From the NCBI GenBank assembly GCA_017502425.1, contig JAFVVB010000045.1:1-9305 (forward strand): a stretch of DNA of 9,305 nucleotides. Direction: 5' to 3'. This document shows positions 1-6,808 of this stretch, one piece after another. The notes under the pieces were generated by a model that was not told where the DNA came from, did not search any database, and saw nothing but the letters and a program-made list of their open reading frames with translations. Every line of letters starts with the position of its first letter. Within the stretch, counting starts at the first letter, position 1. The DNA is from Ruminococcus sp. GTDB lineage: Bacteria > Bacillota > Clostridia > Oscillospirales > Acutalibacteraceae. A program made the translations under genes and the position numbers.

Positions 1-651
1 ACAATTAACCGGTAATGTTGGGACCTGATATTTTTTACTAAGCTGTGACGCAAGTTCTCCCGCTTCCAAAGAGCCCGGATCACGACTGTTTAAAAGAATA
101 ATAAACGGCTTGTTTATAGCTTTAAGCTCAGAAACAACTCTTTCTTCCGCTTGTATGTAGTCCTCTCTCTCAATTTCCCCAATGGTGCCGTCAGTGGTTA
201 TCAGAAGACCTATTGTACTGTGTTCGTTGATAACCTTTTTAGTCCCTATTTCTGCGGCTTTATCAAACTCCATCTCATCATCAGACCATGGAGTTTTCAC
301 CATTCGTTTAGAGTCTTCTTCCATATACCCCATAGAAGAATCAACTACATATCCGACACAATCTATCATTCGCACCTTAAGAGTAGCGGTATTATCAACA
401 TTAACCTCTACTGCCTCTTCCGGTATAAACTTAGGTTCAGTAGTCATTATTGTCCTTCCACCAGCAGACTGAGGAAGCTCATCATTAGTGCGACGCCTTA
501 AATGTTCATCTTCTATGTTAGGCAATACGATAGTGTCCATAAATCTTTTTATAAAAGTTGATTTACCTGTTCTGACAGGTCCCACAACACCTATGTATAT
601 ATCGCCAGATGTACGGTTAGCGATATCCTTATAAATACTTCTTTCTTCCAT
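1..651 (-). CDS. spoIVA: Stage IV sporulation protein A, N-terminal part (cut by window edge)
   Basis: SpoIVA is the spore-coat morphogenetic ATPase. It is made in the mother cell, coats the outer forespore membrane and polymerises on ATP hydrolysis to form the coat basement layer. The window holds 217 codons of a protein that is usually about 490 residues, and the reading frame is open through base 1. The start is ATG at 651 with GGAGGA (656-661) just upstream. Residues 16-32 read GDIYIGVVGPVRTGKST, a Walker A loop with lysine at residue 30, the position of the essential lysine in Bacillus subtilis SpoIVA. T70 and T71 match the sensor threonines, and D97 in RMIDCVGY is the Walker B-like aspartate. 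The C-terminal polymerisation and SpoVM-contact parts lie outside the window. The gene is monocistronic at its 5' end, with its own sigma-E-type promoter and a terminator of the preceding gene just upstream. Its binding partner, a SipL-like gene, lies about 1.1 kb upstream. Identification is very secure. Confidence 0.97.
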   Translation of the reverse strand, partial: MEERSIYKDIANRTSGDIYIGVVGPVRTGKSTFIKRFMDTIVLPNIEDEHLRRRTNDELPQSAGGRTIMTTEPKFIPEEAVEVNVDNTATLKVRMIDCVGYVVDSSMGYMEEDSKRMVKTPWSDDEMEFDKAAEIGTKKVINEHSTIGLLITTDGTIGEIEREDYIQAEERVVSELKAINKPFIILLNSRDPGSLEAGELASQLSKKYQVPTLPVNC

Positions 652-680
652 ATTTTCCTCCGATACACTATTGATACTAT

Positions 681-710
681 AATGTATGAGGACAATTCTC
701 AGTTTATGAC
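681..710 (-). promoter_or_regulatory. Sigma-E-type promoter of spoIVA
   Basis: On the minus strand, CATACATT (681-688) fits the sigma-E -10 consensus CATACAnT exactly. It is preceded by a 13-nt spacer and ATAAAC within GTCATAAAC (702-710), which fits the ATA-type -35. The predicted RNA start near base 674 leaves a leader of about 20 nt with the ribosome-binding site at 656-661. spoIVA is a known mother-cell (sigma-E) gene, so site and gene agree. A sigma-K reading was considered (CATAnnnTA also matches the -10), but no AC lies at the spacing sigma-K needs. Confidence 0.8.
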
Positions 711-745
711 TCAAAAGAAAAAGCCACTCGAAAATACGAATGGCT
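711..745 (-). terminator. Intrinsic terminator after pdxY
   Basis: On the minus strand, AGCCATTCG and CGAGTGGCT form a 9-bp stem (one G-U pair) around a 6-nt loop. It is followed by TTTTTCTTTT. It lies 27 nt past the pdxY stop and ends just before the spoIVA -35 element, so it separates the two transcripts. Confidence 0.88.
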
Positions 746-771
746 ATAATTATTATATTTCTAATTTCGAA

Positions 772-1605
772 TTATTCACTAAGCATAGCTACTAAATCCT
801 TAATAGCTGTTTCAAACTTAGTACCATACCAGTGAGATGTATCATCAACAGTATTTTCGATACACTTAACGGTATAATCAGACGCAATTTTCACAGCGTC
901 GAACATAGTCTTATCGTGCATATATGAACCAACAAAAGCAGAAGAGAATATATCTCCTGTACCATGGTAGCTCTGAGAAATTCTTTTATGCACATATGAA
1001 GTGGTAGAATCGTTATCGCTGATTACAACATGGATTTCAGCATCATTGTAGCTGACTCCGGTTAAAATAACACAACCGCTACAAATCTCTTTGAGCTTAG
1101 AAACGAGCTCGTTAATATAGGATTCGTCGTAACTCTCTTTATATTCAGTACCTGTAAGGAAGCACGCTTCGGTGATGTTAGGTAAGATAATATCTGCCTT
1201 TGAGCACAGATATGCCATTCCCTTCACGTATTCATCATCAAAACCCCAGTAAAGCTTACCGTTATCCGCCATAGCAGGATCAACGATAATTTTACCGTCC
1301 TTATTCTTAAGCTCATCGAAAATATCACTTACATACTGTATCTGCTTAGTAGAGCCTAAGTATCCGGTGTAAATAGCATCAAAAGATATACCTTCTTTTA
1401 GCCAATGATTCTTAATCGCAGGAAAATCCTCTGATAAATCATTTACTGTGTAACCACTGAATCCACCGGTATGAGTGGATAAAACTGCAGATGGTAATAT
1501 ACAGGTTTCATGTCCGCATGCTGAAACAATAGGTAAAGCAACAGTCATAGAACACTGACCTAAACACGAAATATCCTGAATAGTTAATATTCTTTTATAT
1601 GCCAT
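772..1605 (-). CDS. pdxY: Pyridoxal/pyridoxamine kinase (PdxY/PdxK type)
   Basis: This is a cytosolic ATP-dependent kinase of vitamin B6 salvage, phosphorylating pyridoxal or pyridoxamine at the 5' hydroxyl. The 277-residue protein has the ribokinase-superfamily fold. Visible marks are an N-terminal strand ending in QDISCLGQCS (10-19), STHTGGFSGYT (43-53) in the substrate-pocket region, VDPAMADNG (108-116), LPNITEA (141-147), and the anion-hole motif HGTGD (214-218) with catalytic base D218. The start is ATG at 1605, preceded by AAGGAG (1614-1619) at about 8 nt. The frame is open for 34 more codons upstream, but the sigma-A promoter lies inside that stretch, so those codons cannot be translated from this transcript. 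The gene stands alone, with its own promoter and a terminator on each side, between sipL and spoIVA. ThiD-type hydroxymethylpyrimidine kinase is the nearest alternative family; overall motif spacing favours PdxY. Confidence 0.88.
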   Translation of the reverse strand: MAYKRILTIQDISCLGQCSMTVALPIVSACGHETCILPSAVLSTHTGGFSGYTVNDLSEDFPAIKNHWLKEGISFDAIYTGYLGSTKQIQYVSDIFDELKNKDGKIIVDPAMADNGKLYWGFDDEYVKGMAYLCSKADIILPNITEACFLTGTEYKESYDESYINELVSKLKEICSGCVILTGVSYNDAEIHVVISDNDSTTSYVHKRISQSYHGTGDIFSSAFVGSYMHDKTMFDAVKIASDYTVKCIENTVDDTSHWYGTKFETAIKDLVAMLSE

Positions 1606-1620
1606 AATAACAACTCCTTT

Positions 1621-1638
1621 TCGTACCCGAACGTACAA
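1621..1638 (-). promoter_or_regulatory. Small dyad in the pdxY leader (possible operator or RNA hairpin)
   Basis: On the minus strand, TTGTAC and GTACGA are complementary across a 6-nt gap (one G-U pair), forming a 6-bp stem between the predicted RNA start (about 1648) and the ribosome-binding site (1614-1619). It could be a repressor site or a weak leader hairpin, or it may be chance. No regulator gene lies nearby in this window. Confidence 0.25.
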
Positions 1639-1654
1639 TACGTCTAGAATCAAA

Positions 1655-1683
1655 ATATTATCACCAATGTTTTTATTCGTCAA
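1655..1683 (-). promoter_or_regulatory. Sigma-A promoter of pdxY
   Basis: TTGACG (1678-1683), a 17-nt spacer and TAATAT (1655-1660) on the minus strand closely match the vegetative consensus TTGACA-17-TATAAT. The predicted RNA start near 1648 gives a leader of about 43 nt. The position fixes the pdxY start at 1605 rather than at the upstream in-frame ATG at 1707. Confidence 0.85.
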
Positions 1684-1700
1684 GTTTTTTGTAATATATG

Positions 1701-1740
1701 AAAACAAAAAACGGCAATATAGATAATCTATACTGCCGTT
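1701..1740 (-). terminator. Intrinsic terminator after the sipL-like gene
   Basis: On the minus strand, AACGGCAGTATAGA and TCTATATTGCCGTT pair fully (one G-U) around a TTA loop to give a 14-bp stem. A T-rich run (TTTTTTGTTTT, partly overlapping the stem end) follows. It begins 7 nt past the stop codon. The G-U pair exists only in the minus-strand RNA; the plus-strand copy would have an A-C mismatch, which supports minus-strand use. Confidence 0.92.
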
Positions 1741-1747
1741 GTGTAAA

Positions 1748-3280
1748 TTATTCTGTTACTACTAATAGCATTCTATCCTCTGAAAGCTCACTATCCTTGA
1801 GTGAATTTTCATTCATCAAAACGCTCTTTTTCATTCGATACATCTTTGAAATATCCCACAGACTCTCCCCTTTATCAGCATAATATAGGATAAGTGAGCT
1901 GCCATCATTTTTCAGCTTAGTTTCTTCTGATGAACTCACAAAAGTTATCGGTGTGACTGACATCATTTTACTCAGCACAGCAGATATTCTCAGCTCTATT
2001 CTGACCTCAATATTATAGTCATCAACTAGCCTGAAACTAACTCCCTGCACAACACAGGAGTTCATAGCAACTCTATCAAACTCTACATCAATTTCAGGTT
2101 TAAATTCAACATCGACACTTCTCTCTAGATAGTTTATAGAGCCATCTGAATCCTCAAGCATCATACACACATTCGTTTTTCCGATAAAACTAAGCGATTT
2201 TTTGCTAATCACTGGTGATACAGTAACGTTTTCCGTAAATATATCAATCACTTTAGATATTTTCATACTATCAAGTTTAATAGACGACTTGACTATATGG
2301 GTATAATCAGCACAGCGATGATCAAATAGAGCATTCTGAGCGCTTCGTTTTTCTTCAGTGATATACTTTGTTGAATACACGTCTTCGATTATATTCAATG
2401 ATTTTTGTGCATAACCGATTTCAGAAAAACACATTTTTACATCCAAGGATAAAAGTGACCCATCATTCAGGCTATCATTCCTGACTCTTAAATCCGATGA
2501 CATAACTTCAAGCTTCACCGTATTAATCGTATCATCAGTAACACCGTCGCAGTCAATGACTCTGCTGACAGGAATCACATATGACAAATGCTCCACTTTC
2601 CCGCTCTCTAAATCTGATAAATACAAAACTTTAAGCACAAGTTCAGCGTTTAGCATAACCTTATTATGTATATTTTTCAAATCCGTAATGCGAGATGTAA
2701 CATCATACTTCAGCATTGATTCAACAGGAGACTGATTACTGATAGTAATATCTTCAGTCACGCTGAATTGCTCTTCACAAATCGCACACAAATCCGACAC
2801 TTTAATCTCTCTTACTTTCGTCTGCAAGTCAGACTCTTCATCGTAGCTGTAATACTCGGTATTGGATTTGCAGAAGATTTTCGTATATAAAGAAAATTCA
2901 CCATGTACTACCAGTTTTCTCGGGCTAAGTGCACGACAATTAATATATTCACATTTTGTATCCACCTCAATTATATATTGTTCAGGTGTGGATTTCAGAC
3001 TAAAACTAGATGTGAACGGCACTGACTGCACAAAAGATCTTACGTTGTGTCTGATGCTATCGCAATACAGTATCCGTACTACCGATACTCCATCTACTGT
3101 AAGCTGACCACCTGAAATATTCTTAGTATACACGTGAGAATCAAGTGTGCATTTTAATATTTTTTCAATATCCGGACAATAATCCGGCAAAGTTATATCA
3201 ACATCGACTATCTGCTCATTAACCGTATCGAGAAACCTGTTGCAACATCCAACAGAATGTTTGGATAAATTATACTCCAT
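1748..3280 (-). CDS. sipL: SPOCS-LysM spore morphogenetic protein, SipL-like
   Basis: The 510-residue protein has SPOCS (DUF3794) repeats followed by one C-terminal LysM. This matches C. difficile SipL (about 519 residues), which binds SpoIVA through its LysM and is needed for coat localisation. SPOCS-like segments can be seen at about 29-98 (with LPDYCPDIEKIL), 180-245 and a weaker one at 345-405. Each contains a strand of the VSVVRILYCDS or ELVLKVLYLSD type after an N/K-rich turn. LysM spans about 462-508 and contains KGESLWDISKMY, with W475 at the conserved aromatic position, and an ENSLKD turn. There is no signal peptide or membrane segment, as expected for a mother-cell cytosolic coat protein. 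The start is ATG at 3280 with AAGGAGA (3288-3294) 7 nt upstream. The gene has its own sigma-E-type promoter and a strong terminator. Other SPOCS-LysM proteins exist in Clostridia; nearness to spoIVA and the matching promoter support SipL. Confidence 0.87.
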   Translation of the reverse strand: MEYNLSKHSVGCCNRFLDTVNEQIVDVDITLPDYCPDIEKILKCTLDSHVYTKNISGGQLTVDGVSVVRILYCDSIRHNVRSFVQSVPFTSSFSLKSTPEQYIIEVDTKCEYINCRALSPRKLVVHGEFSLYTKIFCKSNTEYYSYDEESDLQTKVREIKVSDLCAICEEQFSVTEDITISNQSPVESMLKYDVTSRITDLKNIHNKVMLNAELVLKVLYLSDLESGKVEHLSYVIPVSRVIDCDGVTDDTINTVKLEVMSSDLRVRNDSLNDGSLLSLDVKMCFSEIGYAQKSLNIIEDVYSTKYITEEKRSAQNALFDHRCADYTHIVKSSIKLDSMKISKVIDIFTENVTVSPVISKKSLSFIGKTNVCMMLEDSDGSINYLERSVDVEFKPEIDVEFDRVAMNSCVVQGVSFRLVDDYNIEVRIELRISAVLSKMMSVTPITFVSSSEETKLKNDGSSLILYYADKGESLWDISKMYRMKKSVLMNENSLKDSELSEDRMLLVVTE

Positions 3281-3309
3281 TATTAACTCTCCTTTTTATT
3301 TACTACCAA

Positions 3310-3339
3310 ATTGTATTAATAAAAGAGAGTAATTATGAC
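3310..3339 (-). promoter_or_regulatory. Sigma-E-type promoter of the sipL-like gene
   Basis: On the minus strand, AATACAAT (3310-3317) matches CATACAnT at all but the first base. A 13-nt spacer separates it from ATAATT within GTCATAATT (3331-3339). The -35 context GTCATAA and the spacer length are the same as upstream of spoIVA in this window. The predicted RNA start near 3303 gives a leader of roughly 22 nt that carries the ribosome-binding site. The A in place of the conserved C lowers certainty. Confidence 0.62.
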
Positions 3340-3341
3340 AC

Positions 3342-3378
3342 AAAAAAAGCTCTGCTAAAAACAATTTGGCAGAGCTTT
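3342..3378 (-). terminator. Intrinsic terminator of the rpoD unit
   Basis: On the minus strand, AAAGCTCTGC and GCAGAGCTTT form a 10-bp stem around a 13-nt loop, ending in a run of seven T. It lies about 32 nt past the stop of the small HExxH gene and just upstream of the sipL promoter, closing the dnaG-rpoD transcript. Confidence 0.92.
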
Positions 3379-3409
3379 AATATTATTGTATCTGATGATA
3401 TACCGAAAA

Positions 3410-3784
3410 TCACTTATACCCACGGGAATTGAGATACTGTTTTATTCTCTCGTCATCATAAAAAACTAAATCATTACATCCAGCTAGAAATTCGTTATGA
3501 TGCAAAACTTCGTGACGCAAAGTCTTTTTCAAGTGTTCGTAGTATTCGTCTTTGGTTTTATCCTTAAACACTTTGATAAAACTCCCGTAGTATAGGATGA
3601 TTCTCTTTCCCAATATATCACGGACATATACACCTAAAATGTACAAGTCGTTATTAACGGCACACGGATGCATTCTATGTCCTCGCTCGAGTACTATTCC
3701 ACCGTTGAGTTCACGATAGAGCTCAATGGGCAACTCGTCGGCAATTTCGTCTAACATCTGACCGCATTCTTCGTAAGAAATCAT
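3410..3784 (-). CDS. Small zincin-like metallopeptidase-family protein
   Basis: The 124-residue protein is probably cytosolic, with no signal peptide or membrane segment. It carries HEVLH at residues 91-95, the HExxH zinc motif of zincin peptidases, in the context LRHEVLHHNEFLAG. Upstream are NGGIVLE (27-33) and LYILGVYVRD (47-56), and IILYYGSF (62-69) gives a short strand. Length and layout resemble the minimal 'metallopeptidase family' proteins (Pfam zincin_1, PF06262). The third zinc ligand is not certain; D105 or the acidic YDDER (109-113) are candidates. No activity or substrate can be read from the sequence. The start ATG lies 6 nt past the rpoD stop and has no good ribosome-binding site of its own, so translation is probably coupled to rpoD. 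A terminator follows, making it the last gene of the unit. Confidence 0.75.
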   Translation of the reverse strand: MISYEECGQMLDEIADELPIELYRELNGGIVLERGHRMHPCAVNNDLYILGVYVRDILGKRIILYYGSFIKVFKDKTKDEYYEHLKKTLRHEVLHHNEFLAGCNDLVFYDDERIKQYLNSRGYK

Positions 3785-3790
3785 AGTAGA

Positions 3791-4906
3791 TTAATCAAGG
3801 AAATCCTTTAACTTTTTACTTCTTGACGGATGTCTGAGTTTTCTTAATGCTTTCGCCTCAATCTGACGGATACGCTCACGTGTAACGTTAAACTCCTTAC
3901 CAACCTCTTCGAGTGTACGGCTTCTACCGTCTTCAAGTCCGAAACGAAGTCTCAAAACCTTTTCTTCCCTAGGTGTAAGAGTATCAAGAACTTCGATAAG
4001 CTGCTCTCTGAGCATAGTGTGTGATGCAGCATCAGCAGGAGCCGGAGCATCATCGTCAGGAATAAAATCGCCTAAGTGGCTGTCTTCTTCCTCGCCGATA
4101 GGAGTTTCTAAAGAAACAGGCTCCTGAGCAACTCTCATAATCTCTCTTACCTTTTCAACCGGCATATCGAGTTCTTCGGCAATCTCGTCCGCAGACGGCT
4201 CATGACCATTCTGGTGCAAAAGCTGTGAAGAAACCTTTTTGACTTTATTAATAGTTTCAACCATATGAACAGGAATACGGATAGTACGCGCCTGATCAGC
4301 AATAGCTCTGGTGATAGCCTGTCTTATCCACCATGTGGCATAGGTAGAGAATTTGAATCCTTTAGTGTAGTCAAATTTCTCAACCGCTTTGATAAGACCA
4401 AGGTTACCCTCCTGAATGAGATCGAGGAAGTGCATACCACGTCCGAGATAACGCTTAGCGATGCTTACAACAAGTCTTAGGTTGGCTTCTGATAATCGTT
4501 TCTTAGCGTTAGCATCACCCTCAGATATCCTGATAGCAAGCTCTATTTCCTCCTCTGATGTAAGAAGTGGTACACGACCGATTTCTTTGAGATAAACCTT
4601 TACAGGGTCGTCGATAGAAATGTTTTCAGTACCATCAACACCGTCTGTTACAGAACCTACTGAATTCTCACCTTCTACGCCCTGAATATCAAGTGCTTCA
4701 AGCGGAATATCATCAGCAATATCATCTTCAACAATCTCGATACCAGCACTCTCCAGTGAATCGTAGAGTTTTTCAAGCTGTTCAGGTTCAAAATCTATCT
4801 CACCGATAGCATCTAATATATCTTTGTTAGATATAGAACCCTTTGCTTTACCAAGTTCTGTGAGATCTTTAATTATAGTCTTTTTATCTGTTGCTGGAGG
4901 TGTCAT
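3791..4906 (-). CDS. rpoD: RNA polymerase primary sigma factor (sigma-A/RpoD)
   Basis: This is the housekeeping sigma factor, which directs core RNA polymerase to TTGACA/TATAAT promoters. From the chosen start it has 371 residues, the same length as B. subtilis SigA. A region 1.1-like helical segment (about 8-65) is followed by an acidic linker, region 1.2 (98-131, DPVKVYLKEIGRVPLL), region 2 (135-205) with the -10 recognition helix YATWWIRQAITRAIADQ, region 3 (about 214-290), and region 4 (302-365) with the -35 helix-turn-helix VTRERIRQIEAKALRKLR. The ATG at 4906 has AAAGGA 9 nt upstream. The in-frame ATG at 4924 lacks any ribosome-binding site and its own first codons form that site, so the shorter form is preferred. 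The gene follows dnaG by 45 nt, the conserved primase-sigma pairing. No separate promoter was seen in the gap. Confidence 0.98.
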   Translation of the reverse strand: MTPPATDKKTIIKDLTELGKAKGSISNKDILDAIGEIDFEPEQLEKLYDSLESAGIEIVEDDIADDIPLEALDIQGVEGENSVGSVTDGVDGTENISIDDPVKVYLKEIGRVPLLTSEEEIELAIRISEGDANAKKRLSEANLRLVVSIAKRYLGRGMHFLDLIQEGNLGLIKAVEKFDYTKGFKFSTYATWWIRQAITRAIADQARTIRIPVHMVETINKVKKVSSQLLHQNGHEPSADEIAEELDMPVEKVREIMRVAQEPVSLETPIGEEEDSHLGDFIPDDDAPAPADAASHTMLREQLIEVLDTLTPREEKVLRLRFGLEDGRSRTLEEVGKEFNVTRERIRQIEAKALRKLRHPSRSKKLKDFLD

Positions 4907-4915
4907 ATATCCATT

Positions 4916-4921
4916 TCCTTT
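4916..4921 (-). promoter_or_regulatory. Ribosome-binding site that decides the rpoD start
   Basis: AAAGGA on the minus strand lies 9 nt before ATG at 4906. It overlaps the codons after the alternative ATG at 4924, which itself has only AT-rich sequence upstream. This argues for the 371-residue form. Confidence 0.75.
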
Positions 4922-4951
4922 CATTAAATGATTTTTCTACAAAAGAAATAA

Positions 4952-6718
4952 TCACATATGTTTTTCTTTTAATTTTTTAAGATAAGAACCGAGCTCATCG
5001 TTTGATGCTGACGCAATTGCATCACCAGATAATCGGCTGCTCTCTTCTTTAATCGTATTTATATACTCATTAAGCGCCGTATCAGTAGCGGCAAGCTGAG
5101 AATATTTAGAAATAATAGATGCAATAGCACTTACTTCATCACTAGTAAAATCTGCTGAAAGCGTAGTCAGCGGTTCCTTGTTATCCTTAATTCTATTAGA
5201 GAAATATAGATACAGATTTCTATTAAAATCCGTGACAAAATCATCAGCACTCAGTTGAGTCTTGACTAATTTGAGCTTGTCCGGATTATTGATGAGAAAA
5301 GCAATGAGGTTTTGCTCAGCAATAGTAGCTCTGAGCTTTTTAGAATGTTCAGCATTGATTTTATCATCTCTTCCCGACATTTTAGTCTGGAGTTTAGAAA
5401 ACTCAGCTTTTCTATCATTATAGTATTTATTTCTTGATGATTTTTTTATCTGCTCCAGAATTGTGTTTTTTTCTACGGAAACTTCTTTTGCTAATTTAGA
5501 AGCATATATATCCTGTTCCATAGAATTATCAAGAGAGGATAAAACTTTTACTGCCTGGTTAAGATAAGCAAATTTACCCTCAGCAGTATTAGTATCATAA
5601 TTCTGTTTTAATTTAAAAAGTCTGTACTCAACGTCATTACCGCTATTTTCGAGAATATTCTTAAACGCAGCAGCACCTTTATCACCGTTTTTTCTGATAA
5701 ATTCATCAGGGTCTTTGCCGTCAGGGATACTTAGCACTCTGACCACAAGCCCTACATTACGTAAAATAGAAATAGCACGTTGGGTGGCTTTCTGACCTGC
5801 TTCATCAGCGTCATAACAAATAACAACTTCGTCGCAGTATCGCTTCATAAGCATAGCTTGCTCAGTAGTCAGCGCAGTACCAAGGGTAGCTACCGCATCA
5901 GCAAAACCTGCCTGATTGACCGCTATGACGTCCATATATCCTTCACACAATATCAGTCTTCGTGTACCACTGTTTTTAGCATTATTCAAAGAGAATAAAT
6001 TATGACTTTTATTAAAAACAATGGTGTCGGAAGTATTGAGATACTTAGGTTTCTGATCACTCATAATTCGTCCGCCAAAAGCTATCACGTTTCCTCGAAG
6101 ATCAATAATCGGAAACATAACACGATTAACGAATCTGTCTATAACGGAGTTACCAGAGCGGGATTTAAAGACCAGATTAGCGGCAATTAACTCAGAATCA
6201 CTAAAACCTTTAGATTTTAAGTGATTAGTGAGAGCAAAACGGTTATCAGGCGAATAGCCTAATCCAAAACGTGTTATAGTTTTATCTGTTAACGCTCTTG
6301 AGTGAAGATATGATAGAGCAGCTTTTCCCTCGCTACTATAAAGCTTACCGTAATAAAATCGGGCAGCTTCCCTATTCGCTTCAAAAACACGGGTCCTGAG
6401 CTTTCCCATAGAATCATCGACTGCGTCTTCAGGCACGGTCATACCAGCACGCTGAGCCAGAAACTTCACAGCTTCAACATAGTCGAGATTTTCAATTTTC
6501 ATAATGAAGGTGATAACGTCTCCGCCTGCACCACATCCAAAACAGTAAAAAGAACCGTTTTCTGTGTATATATTGAACGAAGGTGTTTTTTCACCGTGGA
6601 AAGGACATAGCCCGACTAAGTTTCTGCCACGTCTCTTGAGTTGCATATACGAGGAAGCGATATCAGAAATATCAGATCTGTATTTAAGCTCAGAAATAAA
6701 ATCGTCTGATATTCTCAT
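4952..6718 (-). CDS. dnaG: DNA primase
   Basis: Primase makes the RNA primers for the replication fork and works with the replicative helicase. The 588-residue protein is of normal length. The N-terminal zinc domain has C38-x2-H41 (CPFHGEKTPSF) and C59-x2-C62 (YCFGCGAGGD). The RNA-polymerase core includes RFVNRVMFPI (195-204) and the FGGR motif (214-217). The Toprim fold has LCEGYMD (257-263, E259), YDADEAG (302-308, D303 and D305) and the KDPDEF motif (335-340). A C-terminal helicase-binding part follows from about 450, where similarity is weaker, as is usual. ATG at 6718 is 7 nt from a perfect AAGGAGG, so it is preferred over the in-frame GTG at 6724, which sits almost on that site. The upstream 90-nt gap is AT-rich and holds no promoter I would call with confidence. 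Confidence 0.98.
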   Translation of the reverse strand: MRISDDFISELKYRSDISDIASSYMQLKRRGRNLVGLCPFHGEKTPSFNIYTENGSFYCFGCGAGGDVITFIMKIENLDYVEAVKFLAQRAGMTVPEDAVDDSMGKLRTRVFEANREAARFYYGKLYSSEGKAALSYLHSRALTDKTITRFGLGYSPDNRFALTNHLKSKGFSDSELIAANLVFKSRSGNSVIDRFVNRVMFPIIDLRGNVIAFGGRIMSDQKPKYLNTSDTIVFNKSHNLFSLNNAKNSGTRRLILCEGYMDVIAVNQAGFADAVATLGTALTTEQAMLMKRYCDEVVICYDADEAGQKATQRAISILRNVGLVVRVLSIPDGKDPDEFIRKNGDKGAAAFKNILENSGNDVEYRLFKLKQNYDTNTAEGKFAYLNQAVKVLSSLDNSMEQDIYASKLAKEVSVEKNTILEQIKKSSRNKYYNDRKAEFSKLQTKMSGRDDKINAEHSKKLRATIAEQNLIAFLINNPDKLKLVKTQLSADDFVTDFNRNLYLYFSNRIKDNKEPLTTLSADFTSDEVSAIASIISKYSQLAATDTALNEYINTIKEESSRLSGDAIASASNDELGSYLKKLKEKHM

Positions 6719-6725
6719 ACACACT

Positions 6726-6732
6726 CCTCCTT
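6726..6732 (-). promoter_or_regulatory. Ribosome-binding site that decides the dnaG start
   Basis: AAGGAGG on the minus strand is 7 nt from ATG at 6718, ideal spacing. The GTG at 6724 would be only 1 nt from it and is therefore unlikely to start the protein. Confidence 0.85.
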
Positions 6733-6808
6733 TTTGCCTACAAGCTAAATACTAATTACGCAGTTTTTGATATTTTCCCTTTATTTTTTCATAAATTTAT
6801 TAAAATAA

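Noticed and set aside
151..501. Plus-strand open frames over spoIVA (also 182-472)
   Set aside because: They are antisense to the clear SpoIVA reading frame, have no ribosome-binding site or recognisable protein pattern, and follow from its codon pattern.
1606..1707. 34-codon N-terminal extension of pdxY
   Set aside because: The sigma-A promoter (1655-1683) lies inside it, the start at 1707 has no ribosome-binding site, and the kinase family begins at MAYKRIL.
4907..4924. Upstream ATG of rpoD
   Set aside because: No ribosome-binding site precedes it, and its first codons form the site for the ATG at 4906.
6719..6724. GTG start for dnaG
   Set aside because: It would be 1 nt from AAGGAGG; the ATG at 6718 has ideal 7-nt spacing.
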